Source: Chitinophaga sp.
GTDB lineage: Bacteria; Bacteroidota; Bacteroidia; Chitinophagales; Chitinophagaceae
Length of the DNA: 64,000 nucleotides
Reading direction: 5' to 3'
NCBI RefSeq assembly: GCF_017745275.1
Contig: NZ_JAGHZS010000001.1
Coordinates: 806,001 to 870,000 of the forward strand
Shown: piece by piece, positions 35,691 through 43,782 of the stretch
How positions within the stretch are numbered: the first letter of the stretch is position 1
How the letters are laid out: every line of letters begins with the position of its first letter
The notes under the pieces: model-generated
The model's input: only the letters and a program-made list of their open reading frames with translations
What the model was told of the DNA's origin: nothing
Databases searched by the model: none
Made by a program: the position numbers and the translations under genes

Positions 35691-36593
35691 TTATGCTAAT
35701 TGCGCTTCGCGTTGAAATGCTTTTTCCAATACTCTGGCTTTGTAGGCCTGTTGCAGCAATTTGCCGAGAGATTGTGCCCATGGTTTGCCAAAAGACTGAC
35801 CATCGAGGGAGTCGAGGCCAATGACTTCTGCTGCGGTACCGCAGAAGAATGCAGCGTCAGCTTCTTTGAGTTCAGCGATGGTGAATAATTTTTCTTCCAG
35901 TGGGATATTCAGTTCGTGGCAAAGTTCGATAACAGTGGCGCGGGTGATGCCTGGGAGGATGTTACCGGCAGGGGGAGTATAAATTTTGCCGTCTTTTTCG
36001 AAGAAGATGTTAGCACCAGGGCCTTCTGCAACGTATCCATTCATATCCAGCAGCAGTGCTTCATCGTATCCTTTTTCTTTTGCTTCCTGCGAGGCCAGTA
36101 TGGAGTTTACATAAAGACCTGCCGATTTGGATTCTATTTTGAAAGCTTTTGGATTAGGTCGTTCGTAAGAGGAAGTCATTACGCGCAACAGCTTTTCTCC
36201 CAGGTAAGCTCCCCATTCCCATGCGCAGATCAGGATTTGAGATTCTGATGCGGCTTTCAGTGTCATGTTAGGTGGACAGAAAACCAGGGGTCTGATGTAG
36301 GCTTCTTCCATGTTGTTCATCTCCAGTACTTTGTAACAGGCAGCGATCAATGCTTCGTTATCAAACTTGTACGGGATGTGGATCAGTTCACAAGAACGCT
36401 TCAGGCGATCAAAGTGTTCTTTTGCTTTAAAGATTTTTACTTCGCCACTGGCCGTTTTGTAGGCGCGGATGCCTTCAAATACTGCATACCCATAGTGGAG
36501 TGACTGGCCATACAGGTCAGTGGTCGCTGCGTTTGCTTTGGTGTACTCACCGTTGATGTAAAGAAAAGTGTTGTCGTTGTAATAGCTATACAT
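35691..36593 (-). CDS. ilvE: branched-chain amino-acid aminotransferase
   Basis: This fold-type IV PLP aminotransferase carries out the last step to Val, Ile and Leu. The track starts at TTG 36611; the ATG at 36593 (MYSYYNDNTF) fits better and gives 300 residues. Motifs include LHYGYAVFEGIRAY, the PLP lysine region SKSAGLYVNSILA and EGPGANIFFEKDGKIYTPP. It is the first structural gene of the ilv operon and lies 33 bases after an attenuator. Confidence 0.94.
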   Translation of the reverse strand: MYSYYNDNTFLYINGEYTKANAATTDLYGQSLHYGYAVFEGIRAYKTASGEVKIFKAKEHFDRLKRSCELIHIPYKFDNEALIAACYKVLEMNNMEEAYIRPLVFCPPNMTLKAASESQILICAWEWGAYLGEKLLRVMTSSYERPNPKAFKIESKSAGLYVNSILASQEAKEKGYDEALLLDMNGYVAEGPGANIFFEKDGKIYTPPAGNILPGITRATVIELCHELNIPLEEKLFTIAELKEADAAFFCGTAAEVIGLDSLDGQSFGKPWAQSLGKLLQQAYKARVLEKAFQREAQLA

Positions 36594-36625
36594 AAAATTG
36601 AAATTATACAAGGAATATACAGTCC

Positions 36626-36657
36626 AAAAAAAAGCCTTCCTCTTTGCGGAGGAAGGC
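36626..36657 (-). terminator. attenuator terminator of the ilv operon
   Basis: On the minus strand GCCTTCCTC pairs perfectly with GAGGAAGGC around a six-base loop and is followed by eight U. The left half CCTTCCTCC can instead pair with GGAGGATAGG at 36687-36696, which spans the leader peptide stop codon. The two pairings exclude each other. Confidence 0.88.
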
Positions 36658-36687
36658 GTTATATTTTGTGATTATATGCACGTTTAC

Positions 36688-36804
36688 CTATCCTCCATAC
36701 TGGTGGCTAATAATGACAACGACGATAATCACGACCTTCGTGATAGCCCAATTGAGCTGAGGTACGATGTGATTAAGTTTTATATTGTCTTTATTTACCC
36801 ACAT
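36688..36804 (-). CDS. ilv operon leader peptide (38 aa, Val/Ile-rich)
   Basis: The track lists a 62-residue frame from a TTG at 36876, upstream of the -7 box. The ATG at 36804 gives 38 residues inside the expected transcript. The C-terminal part is AITKVVIIVVVIISHQYGG, with nine consecutive Val/Ile codons ending six codons before the stop. The sequence GGAGGATAGG overlaps the stop and can pair with the terminator's left half. A ribosome starved at the Val/Ile codons would leave it free and allow readthrough into ilvE. This is the classical ilv attenuation layout, inferred from sequence. Confidence 0.85.
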   Translation of the reverse strand: MWVNKDNIKLNHIVPQLNWAITKVVIIVVVIISHQYGG

Positions 36805-36833
36805 GGGAGGACTTATTTTCTTTAGCGTTTCTA

Positions 36834-36867
36834 CAAAAGTATTTGTGAAAAAAATAAAAAACAATAA
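36834..36867 (-). promoter_or_regulatory. promoter of the ilv operon
   Basis: On the minus strand TTATTG is followed after 20 bases by TACTTTTG, a full match to the TAnnTTTG -7 box. The leader peptide ATG follows 29 bases downstream. Confidence 0.72.
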
Positions 36868-37106
36868 CCTCCCCAATATTTCGTAAAAAATTAATCACAT
36901 TAAGTGTTTTTGAAAATATTTAAAAAAAGAGGTCGATAGTTAGGTTATTTCTAAATAAACCAACAGATCCTTATAATTTAATCTACTGATTTTGTGTACA
37001 AAAGACGCGGATCAGCCACTTTGGGAGCAGGTGCGCACGGGTTGCAGGAAACAGCAGGCGCCAAAAAATAGCTTACATTGATTGACAAATGATTAATACC
37101 CTCATT

Positions 37107-37607
37107 ATGAAACCTATTTTCGTATTACTGGCCCTGGGACTATTCCTTCATAGTGCTGCCCAGCAAACCCCTCCCAGGTTACCTTCCAGCCTGGTACATT
37201 TTTTTACAGGCACCTGGAAGGGAGCAGGCACCTTTGCCAATGGCAAGCCCATCGCAGCTACGGCCACTTTTACTTTATCGCTCGACAGTTGCTGGCTGCA
37301 ATATGAACATGTGGATATACCTCCCAATGTATATAAAGCACATGCTTTATGGGGTGCAGGAAACGATGGTTCTTTACTGGCATATATCTTTGATAACTTC
37401 GGCGGACACCGGCAGTTTACCGGTAATTATACCAATGATGCGCTGGTATTGGTGAGCGCACAAATATACCCGGGCAATAAGAAAGTTTATCAGCAATTTG
37501 TTTACAGGAAGCTGTCGGCTGCCAGCTTTAAGATGTCATATGAGATGAGTACAGACAGCGTCCAATGGCGTATGGGCGATACATTGATATTCCACCGTGC
37601 AGGTTAG
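37107..37607 (+). CDS. hypothetical secreted protein
   Basis: An ATG at 37089 is possible, but the one at 37107 gives a clean signal peptide (MKPIFVLLALGLFLHSAAQQ) and 166 residues. The mature part contains FFTGTWKGAGTFANGKPIAATATFTLSLDSCWLQYEH, similar to lipocalin-like DUF1579 proteins, and WGAGNDGSLLAYIFDNFGGHRQFTGNY. A small beta-barrel binding domain is plausible. No catalytic residues can be named. Confidence 0.75.
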   Translation: MKPIFVLLALGLFLHSAAQQTPPRLPSSLVHFFTGTWKGAGTFANGKPIAATATFTLSLDSCWLQYEHVDIPPNVYKAHALWGAGNDGSLLAYIFDNFGGHRQFTGNYTNDALVLVSAQIYPGNKKVYQQFVYRKLSAASFKMSYEMSTDSVQWRMGDTLIFHRAG

Positions 37608-37621
37608 ATTTGCCATACAGC

Positions 37622-37653
37622 AAAAAAAATCCCGGTGCAGGAAGCACCGGGAT
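37622..37653 (-). terminator. intrinsic terminator of the kinase/nucleotidyltransferase pair
   Basis: TCCCGGTGC pairs perfectly with GCACCGGGA around a five-base loop, with eight U on the minus strand. Confidence 0.85.
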
Positions 37654-37654
37654 C

Positions 37655-37713
37655 AAATGATTTCATTTCATTTACTGTTCACGTTCTAAAAAATGATTTC
37701 ATTTACTGTTCAC
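37655..37713. repeat. tandem direct repeat at the 3' end of the kinase gene
   Basis: AAATGATTTCATTTACTGTTCAC occurs at 37691-37713. It occurs again at 37655-37682 with one extra five-base unit. The first copy on the minus strand contains the kinase stop codon, so the gene end appears to have been duplicated. Confidence 0.7.
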
Positions 37714-38800
37714 TTGTTACGCTTACCAGCAGGCATTTGTCGATGATTTCCTGCAGTACCGTTTCTTTTTCCATCAACCGTTGTAAAAGTACCAATTGGT
37801 TTTTAGCACGGTTGTAATTGTGTGTCGGATACTTGATGGGATAGTATACATCACCGTTTAAGTAGTCAGTGAGGAACCTGATTCCCTGCATGTAGATCAT
37901 GAACTTCCCGGCAAAGAACAGTTGTTCTTTTTCTACTTTGGTTAAAGTACCGCCAATCTCTGCGAGATACCCCTGCATAAGGGCTTCGTAGTATTCTTCG
38001 CGGATAACGATCTGGCTGAAATCTATTTCTTCTTCAGAAACGGGGCAAACATAGGTACGTACCATGTCCCCAAGATCTGAGATGATTTTTCCGGGCATCA
38101 GGGTATCCAGGTCGCAAACACATATACCTTCATAAGTATCCTTGTTCAGCAATACGTTATTGATTTTGGTATCGTGGTGCATCAGATGGTCCCTGAATTC
38201 GGGATTTGTTTTCAGTTGTTCATACGTTACAGCGATGTCAGAATAGCGGAGGAATTCTTCAATCATCTCTTCTGCTGCAGCTTTCCTGTCTTCCTTAGCT
38301 GTACGGATAGCTTCCTGGAAGGCGCTGTACCGTAAGGTCAGGTTGTGAAAGTTTGGAATAGAAGCTTTAAACGGCTTCAGGTCAATTCCCGAAAGGTAAC
38401 TGGCAAGGCGGCCAAATTGTCTGGCTGCTTCAAATGCCTGCTTTGGGTTGTCGGCCTGGTCTACCGTTACGGAATCCGCAATAAAAGGGATCATTCTCCA
38501 GTATTCGTTGTCAATTACAAAGAGCTCTTCCCCGTTAACCGTGGGGATCGGCGTAATAAACAGATAGCCGGGATGATGTGCTGCCAGGTAATCTGCTGCC
38601 ATTCTTTGATTGGCGGCGATCACTCCTGGTTCCTTAAACACGTTTACATTGATTTTTTGTAAAACGTATCTACTGCCGTCCTGCTTTTTTTCCAGCAAAA
38701 AAGTGTTGTTGATGTGTCCTGATCCAAATTTTCGGACATTTAATCCTTCAGGCTCAAGTCCGAAAGCCTGAAGGATCTTCGTGTTTGGCTTTATTTCCAT
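37703..38800 (-). CDS. phosphotransferase family sugar kinase (NahK/AmgK-like)
   Basis: The track starts at 38890. The natural start is MEIKPNTKILQ at 38800, giving 365 residues and a 10-base overlap with the upstream nucleotidyltransferase gene. It has an aminoglycoside-phosphotransferase fold with catalytic loop LMHHDTKINNVLL (HxDxxxxN) and metal site CDLDTLMPG. Family relatives include N-acetylhexosamine 1-kinase. The overlapping partner gene suggests the pair makes a sugar-1-phosphate and then an NDP-sugar, as in amino-sugar salvage. The actual sugar is inferred. Confidence 0.82.
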   Translation of the reverse strand: MEIKPNTKILQAFGLEPEGLNVRKFGSGHINNTFLLEKKQDGSRYVLQKINVNVFKEPGVIAANQRMAADYLAAHHPGYLFITPIPTVNGEELFVIDNEYWRMIPFIADSVTVDQADNPKQAFEAARQFGRLASYLSGIDLKPFKASIPNFHNLTLRYSAFQEAIRTAKEDRKAAAEEMIEEFLRYSDIAVTYEQLKTNPEFRDHLMHHDTKINNVLLNKDTYEGICVCDLDTLMPGKIISDLGDMVRTYVCPVSEEEIDFSQIVIREEYYEALMQGYLAEIGGTLTKVEKEQLFFAGKFMIYMQGIRFLTDYLNGDVYYPIKYPTHNYNRAKNQLVLLQRLMEKETVLQEIIDKCLLVSVTSEQ

Positions 38801-39693
38801 AAATTGTCTGGATATTCTCCATTGGCAACCAGCGCTGAAAGGCTGGCCTGCACGCCAGGTGCATCTTCTTTGTAAGTAACGCCAAACCATTTAGCGCTGG
38901 TAGGCAGTACTTTTACTTCTCCTTTACCACGGCGGATAAACTCATCAGCTACAATCGGAATAAAGAATTCTGATTTAGGATTGCTGAGGTTTTTATCCAG
39001 GAATTCGTTGAAAAGGGTTTGACTCAGGTCAAATACACTCGGATGGAATCCCCAGAAGTTCATAGATACCGGCGTGTTAGCAGGCAATGGGTGCTTGCTG
39101 CCATCGGCTTCTTCATAAACGATCTGGCCATTTTCCGGGTATATTTTTGTTCTTTCATTGATAGCTGCCAGGTTACCTGCTGCATTCACTTCACATACTC
39201 CACGGGATACAGAACCGTGTTCACTTACGGTTTTGCCCAGTTCATAGCCTACAACGCTGTAAACATTGGGTTTGCAGCCATTATTCAGGAATTCTGCCAT
39301 TTTCACGAAAGAATCGGTACCATAGAAGTCATCCGCGTTAATTACCGCAAATGGCTCATTGATAGCGTTTTTAGCGCAAAGGATCGCATGTGCGGTACCC
39401 CATGGCTTGGTCCTGTCGGCCGGAACCGCATGGTCACCTACAAATGAATTCATATCCTGGTATACATAATCAACAGCCACGCGGCCTTTGAGCTTAGGTT
39501 CAAAGATTTCTTTGAACTCCGCTGCAAAATTCTCGCGGATGATGAACACTATTTTTCCAAAACCGGCGCTGATAGCGTCGTAAATAGAGTAATCAATGAT
39601 AGTTTCACCGCTGGGGCCAAATTCCTGGATTTGCTTTAAACTGCCATAACGACTGGCCATACCGGCCGCCAAAATCAATAAAGTCGGTTGCAT
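38791..39693 (-). CDS. sugar nucleotidyltransferase family protein
   Basis: This 300-residue NTP-transferase starts LILAAGMASRYGSLKQIQEFGP, a variant of the nucleotidyltransferase signature. It has NADDFYGTDSF in place of the usual metal-binding Asp region. It would join a sugar-1-phosphate to a nucleoside triphosphate. It overlaps the downstream kinase gene, and the two share a terminator. Adjacent kinase and uridylyltransferase genes are the pattern seen for AmgK/MurU cell-wall recycling and for NahK pathways; which applies here is not decided. Confidence 0.85.
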   Translation of the reverse strand: MQPTLLILAAGMASRYGSLKQIQEFGPSGETIIDYSIYDAISAGFGKIVFIIRENFAAEFKEIFEPKLKGRVAVDYVYQDMNSFVGDHAVPADRTKPWGTAHAILCAKNAINEPFAVINADDFYGTDSFVKMAEFLNNGCKPNVYSVVGYELGKTVSEHGSVSRGVCEVNAAGNLAAINERTKIYPENGQIVYEEADGSKHPLPANTPVSMNFWGFHPSVFDLSQTLFNEFLDKNLSNPKSEFFIPIVADEFIRRGKGEVKVLPTSAKWFGVTYKEDAPGVQASLSALVANGEYPDNLWK

Positions 39694-39823
39694 TTTTTTG
39701 ATATTAGTTTTATAGTTTTCAATTCTCTACTAAAAATATCGGCGTTAAATTTAATCATTAAAACTATTTTCACACTTTCTTTTTGTGGAGAATACCTTTT
39801 TTAAAGATTAATTAAACAGAACA

Positions 39824-41164
39824 ATGAAGAGACTTTTAGTGCTGGGAGCCTTTGCCACGTTGTTTTTTACAAACGCACACGGGCAACAAAAAACGAATCC
39901 GGAAGACATTAGTAAAAAAATGCAATGGTTTGCTGATGCCAAACTGGGCATATTCATCCACTGGGGCATTTATTCTGTCAACGGAATTGATGAATCCTGG
40001 TCATTCCACAACAAAAAAATATCCTATCCTGATTACATGCAGCAGCTGAAAGGCTTTACTGCCAGTAATTATGATCCGCAGGCCTGGGCCGACCTGATTA
40101 AAGCATCCGGTGCCCGCTATGCGGTAATGACCACCAAACACCACGATGGCGTGGCTTTATGGAACAGTAAATTAGGTAAACTGAATGTTGCTACAAGTAC
40201 ACCGGCTAAAAGAGACGTATTGACGCCTTTCTTCGCAGCTTTGCGGCGCGATAGTATCAAATGTGGTGCCTATTTTTCCCTGATAGACTGGAGCTACAAA
40301 GATTATCCGCAATTTTTGAAAGATAGCAACCGCTACGAGATCAAGGCACAACCGGAAAGATGGCAGCGCTTCCAGAAATTCTATGAGGGGCAGATGGCCG
40401 AAGTGATGAACCAGTTTAACCCCGATCTGTGGTGGTTTGACGGCGATTGGGAACACTCAGCAGACGAATGGGAAGCAAAAAAAATGCGGACCATGCTTAC
40501 CTCCCATAACCCCAACACCATTATCAACGGACGTTTACAAGGTTATGGCGATTACGAAACACCTGAACAAAACTTCCCGGTATCCCGTCCAAAGTTCCAC
40601 TGGTGGGAACTTTGCATGACCATCAACAACAACTGGGGATGGCAGCCACAGGATACTAACTGGAAAACACCGTTCGAAATCATTACCATCTTCGTAGATG
40701 CTGTGAGCAATGGCGGTAACCTCCTGCTGGACATTGGCCCTAAAGCAGATGGCACCATCCCTGAAGAAGAAGTAACCATGCTGAAGGAACTGGGCGCCTG
40801 GAACCAACGCAATGGAGAAGCTGTTTTCAATACCATTGCTGGTATCCCACAGGGACACTTCTATGGTCCTACCACCCTCTCCAAAGATTCTACCACCCTG
40901 TACCTGTTCCTCCCTGCTAAAACCAGCGGCCAGGTAATGGTAAAAGGGCTGACCAATAAAATTGAAAGCATCACCATGCTGGGCAGCGGACAACAGCTGC
41001 AACACAAGGTAGTGGGCAAAATTTCCTGGAGTGCTGTACCCGGGCTGGTATTTATCGACGTTCCGGCCACAGGACAGGATAAATATATTACCGTGCTGAA
41101 ACTGAAGCTAGACAAGCCAGTGAAGCTGTACAGGGGCCAGGGTGGATTTTTAACGAATGAATAA
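39824..41164 (+). CDS. alpha-L-fucosidase (GH29), secreted
   Basis: The 446-residue glycoside hydrolase has a signal peptide (RLLVLGAFATLFFTNAHGQ). GH29 motifs are MQWFADAKLGIFIHWGIYSVNG, VMTTKHHDG and NPDLWWFDGDWEHS, where the Asp in WFDG is the likely nucleophile; NGGNLLLDIGPKADGTIPEE closes the barrel. A short C-terminal beta domain follows. It would release fucose from host or plant glycans in the periplasm or outside. It overlaps the next gene by one base. Confidence 0.93.
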   Translation: MKRLLVLGAFATLFFTNAHGQQKTNPEDISKKMQWFADAKLGIFIHWGIYSVNGIDESWSFHNKKISYPDYMQQLKGFTASNYDPQAWADLIKASGARYAVMTTKHHDGVALWNSKLGKLNVATSTPAKRDVLTPFFAALRRDSIKCGAYFSLIDWSYKDYPQFLKDSNRYEIKAQPERWQRFQKFYEGQMAEVMNQFNPDLWWFDGDWEHSADEWEAKKMRTMLTSHNPNTIINGRLQGYGDYETPEQNFPVSRPKFHWWELCMTINNNWGWQPQDTNWKTPFEIITIFVDAVSNGGNLLLDIGPKADGTIPEEEVTMLKELGAWNQRNGEAVFNTIAGIPQGHFYGPTTLSKDSTTLYLFLPAKTSGQVMVKGLTNKIESITMLGSGQQLQHKVVGKISWSAVPGLVFIDVPATGQDKYITVLKLKLDKPVKLYRGQGGFLTNE

Positions 41165-42054
41165 TGCGTTACGATTCTATTACACTTGATTCCTTTCATA
41201 CCGCATGGCTGCCTGCTTCTATCCAGGCAGCCATGCTGCGTTTAGACAAGATTCATCCGGAGATATCCGGTAACAAATGGTTTAAGCTAAAAGAAAATAT
41301 CAATGCTGCCATAGCACAAGGCCGCACTGGCCTGCTGACCTATGGCGGCGCTTATTCCAATCATATTGCCGCTACCGCTATGGCCTGTAAAGAAGCGGGG
41401 CTGGCCGCTACAGGGATTATCAGGGGAGAAGAAAATGGCGCAAAATTGAATCACACGCTTCAAACGGCCGCCAGCCTTGGCATGGAACTCTTATTCGTTA
41501 CCCGGGAAGATTACCGAAATCCTGCTTTAAAAGCGCATTGGGAAGCCCTTTATCCACAATACCTAGCCGTTCCGGAGGGAGGACACAATGCGCTGGGCGC
41601 CAAAGGCTGTGAGGAAATAATATCCATCTTCCCCACTACTCACTTTACACATATACTTTGTGCGGCAGGTACCGGTACTACACTGGCAGGACTTATCAAC
41701 AGTGCGCAGCCACATCAGCGGGTAACCGGCGTCTCCGTTTTAAAAGGTGCACAATACCTGGAGCAGGAAGTACGCGACTTGTTGCACGCCGGCAATACCA
41801 CGCCCTGGGAATTATTACATGATCATCATGGAGGCGGTTATGCGAAGCAATCTCCCGCACTTATAGATTTTATCAATACTTTTTATACCGACACAGGCAT
41901 TCCTACGGATATTATTTACACTGGTAAACTGGTGATGGCTTTCCGTGAGTTATTGCAGCAGGGCTATTTTCCGGAGAACAGTCACGTATTGCTTATACAT
42001 ACCGGTGGCCTGCAAGGCAATCTTTCACTGCCCCCCGGCGTTTTATCCTTTTAA
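41164..42054 (+). CDS. PLP-dependent deaminase (ACC deaminase / D-cysteine desulfhydrase family)
   Basis: The 296-residue fold-type II PLP enzyme has the Schiff-base Lys in ISGNKWFKLKENI and GAYSNHIAATAMACKEAGL. AAGTGTTLAGL is the phosphate-binding loop. The family contains 1-aminocyclopropane-1-carboxylate deaminase and D-cysteine desulfhydrase, which sequence alone does not separate. The start ATG overlaps the fucosidase stop (TAATG), so translation is coupled although the functions look unrelated. Confidence 0.87.
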   Translation: MRYDSITLDSFHTAWLPASIQAAMLRLDKIHPEISGNKWFKLKENINAAIAQGRTGLLTYGGAYSNHIAATAMACKEAGLAATGIIRGEENGAKLNHTLQTAASLGMELLFVTREDYRNPALKAHWEALYPQYLAVPEGGHNALGAKGCEEIISIFPTTHFTHILCAAGTGTTLAGLINSAQPHQRVTGVSVLKGAQYLEQEVRDLLHAGNTTPWELLHDHHGGGYAKQSPALIDFINTFYTDTGIPTDIIYTGKLVMAFRELLQQGYFPENSHVLLIHTGGLQGNLSLPPGVLSF

Positions 42055-42065
42055 AAACTGTTCAT

Positions 42066-42091
42066 TATATTTGAACGGTAGTGTATTTTTG
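42066..42091 (+). promoter_or_regulatory. two -7 promoter boxes ahead of the 42122 gene
   Basis: TATATTTG at 42066-42073 and TATTTTTG at 42084-42091 both match TAnnTTTG fully. The ATG lies 30 bases after the second. The -33 boxes are weak. Confidence 0.5.
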
Positions 42092-42121
42092 CCAACTTAA
42101 AGAGCTCAGGGAATAATCAGT

Positions 42122-42847
42122 ATGAAGCAAATAGTGCGTATAACTTTTGTTATTGGAATGTTTTTATTGACCGCATATACAGGCCGGGCCCAGGAATATA
42201 CTCCTCCGGTACTACCTCAGTTTGCGGCCTCCATTAAAACCGGCAAAATACAGCTGGACTGGATTTCCGGCTTCACCCAGGTAAAAGAAATTGGTATACA
42301 GCGGTCGCTGGATAGCGTGCTGAACTTCAATACCATTGGCTATGCCAGCTATCCTACACAAACCAGAAACGCTTACCTGGATAATAAACCGTTACCTGGC
42401 AGCAACTATTACCGCCTGTTTATTTTATTTACCAATGGCCGGTTTATGTACAGTAAAACTGTGCTGGCGCTGTCTGACAGCACTATCCGCGCTGACCAGA
42501 AGCTACAGTATGCTGACATTAAAGATGCCGCCAAAGGCCTCAGGGGCAAAGAGCAGGAAAACAAAGAACCAGAAAGAGTGGTGTGGCATCCGTCTAACTA
42601 TATTTATACCACCGCTGATGGTAATGTGAATATTAAATTGCCGGAGGCTCTGCAGAAAAAATATGCCGTTAAATTCTATGAATCCAATGGCACCTTCCTC
42701 TTCGATATTGAACAAGTAAAGGCACCTTTCCTCATTTTAGAGAAAGCCATTTTCCTGCATGCAGGCTGGTTTAACTTTGAAATATTTGAAGACGGCAAAC
42801 TGAAAGAGAAATGGAATTTGTTTATTCCGTTGAATTATAAAATGTAG
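42122..42847 (+). CDS. hypothetical secreted protein
   Basis: I do not recognise this 241-residue protein. It has a signal peptide ending TGRAQE. A fibronectin-like stretch (FAASIKTGKIQLDWISGFTQVKEIGIQRSLDSVLNFNTIGY) follows, then a linker and a second beta-rich domain with YIYTTADGNVNIKLPEALQKKYAVKFYESNG. That architecture suggests a surface or periplasmic adhesion-type protein. It converges on lipB with a palindrome between. Confidence 0.75.
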   Translation: MKQIVRITFVIGMFLLTAYTGRAQEYTPPVLPQFAASIKTGKIQLDWISGFTQVKEIGIQRSLDSVLNFNTIGYASYPTQTRNAYLDNKPLPGSNYYRLFILFTNGRFMYSKTVLALSDSTIRADQKLQYADIKDAAKGLRGKEQENKEPERVVWHPSNYIYTTADGNVNIKLPEALQKKYAVKFYESNGTFLFDIEQVKAPFLILEKAIFLHAGWFNFEIFEDGKLKEKWNLFIPLNYKM

Positions 42848-42859
42848 CAGAAAGCGAAA

Positions 42860-42958
42860 AGCATAAAGCATAAAGCTATTAAAGCGAATGACCAGAGCGT
42901 ATGAATAATTTAAATATTCGCTCTGGTCATTCGCTTTAATAGCTTTATGCTTTCCGCT
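42860..42958. repeat. palindromic gene-end element (AAAGC family), copy 7
   Basis: The 40-base arms at 42860-42899 and 42919-42958 pair with two mismatches. The inner part is GCGAATGACCAGAGCG, different from the other copies but matched exactly in its partner arm. It lies between the 42122 gene and the lipB stop codon, and further AAAGC units start at 42850. Confidence 0.88.
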
Positions 42959-42959
42959 C

Positions 42960-43664
42960 TTATATCACTTCAGCTTCAAACACTTCCCCAAAGTGTTTGC
43001 TCAGCCGGGCTTTTACTTCCTCCATATTCACTTCTCTGCCCAATTCCCGGTTAAGAGATGCTACCTGTTTATCTGCAATACCACAGGCGATAATATTATT
43101 GAAATAATCCATCAGCGTATTTACATTCAGGGCAAAGCCGTGCATGGTTACCCAACGGCTGCACCGTACGCCCATCGCGCATATCTTACGTGCCTTTCCA
43201 GGTTGATCAGGATCCAGCCATACACCGGTTTCTCCTTTGGAGCGATCACCGGTTACTCCATAATCCGCCAGGGTACGGATAATTACTTCTTCCAGGCAGC
43301 GCAGGTATTTCCCGATATCAGTGAAAAAGTTCTCCAGGTCTATAATGGGATACCCCACTACCTGGCCGGGGCCATGAAAAGTAATATCACCACCGCGATT
43401 AGTAGGCACAAAGCCGATACCCTGCTCTTTTAGCTGTTCTTCAGAGATCAACAGGTTTTCTATATGTCCGCTTTTACCAAGCGTGTATACAGGCGGGTGC
43501 TCACAAAACAACAGGTAGTTAGTGGTAGGCTTAGGTGTTTGATCGCCGGCCTGTGACTTTAACTGCACATTTTCTTTCAACAACTGCTCCTGGTAATCCC
43601 AGGCTGCCTGGTAATCAATTACGCCGAGGTCTTTTACTACAATCTGTTGTTTTACTTTTTCCAT
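42960..43664 (-). CDS. lipB: lipoyl(octanoyl) transferase
   Basis: LipB moves octanoyl groups from acyl carrier protein to lipoate-dependent enzymes. The track starts at 43724; ATG at 43664 (MEKVKQQIVVKDLG) is more natural, or 43670. The 234-residue protein has TNRGGDITFHGPGQVVGYPIIDL, the RGG motif of the family, and KICAMGVRCSRWVTMHGFALNVNTLMDYFNNIIACGI with the catalytic Cys and Lys. It diverges from a pseudouridine synthase gene. GcvH, encoded elsewhere, would be one of its substrates. Confidence 0.94.
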   Translation of the reverse strand: MEKVKQQIVVKDLGVIDYQAAWDYQEQLLKENVQLKSQAGDQTPKPTTNYLLFCEHPPVYTLGKSGHIENLLISEEQLKEQGIGFVPTNRGGDITFHGPGQVVGYPIIDLENFFTDIGKYLRCLEEVIIRTLADYGVTGDRSKGETGVWLDPDQPGKARKICAMGVRCSRWVTMHGFALNVNTLMDYFNNIIACGIADKQVASLNRELGREVNMEEVKARLSKHFGEVFEAEVI

Positions 43665-43759
43665 GATCATACTTGGTCTTTTCAGCTGCGCAAAGGTACG
43701 CCAATTCGCGGTGATACATAACATTTGCGCAGATGGCTGCTAAACTGGCAACTAAACTT

Positions 43760-43767
43760 TACCTTTG
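43760..43767 (+). promoter_or_regulatory. -7 promoter box for the pseudouridine synthase gene
   Basis: TACCTTTG matches TAnnTTTG fully and lies 15 bases before the ATG at 43783, so the leader would be very short. Confidence 0.45.
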
Positions 43768-43782
43768 CAAAAAATTATATTA

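Noticed and set aside
36688-36876. 62-residue ORF starting at TTG 36876
   Set aside because: The start lies upstream of the mapped -7 promoter box. The shorter ATG-started leader peptide at 36804 explains the frame.
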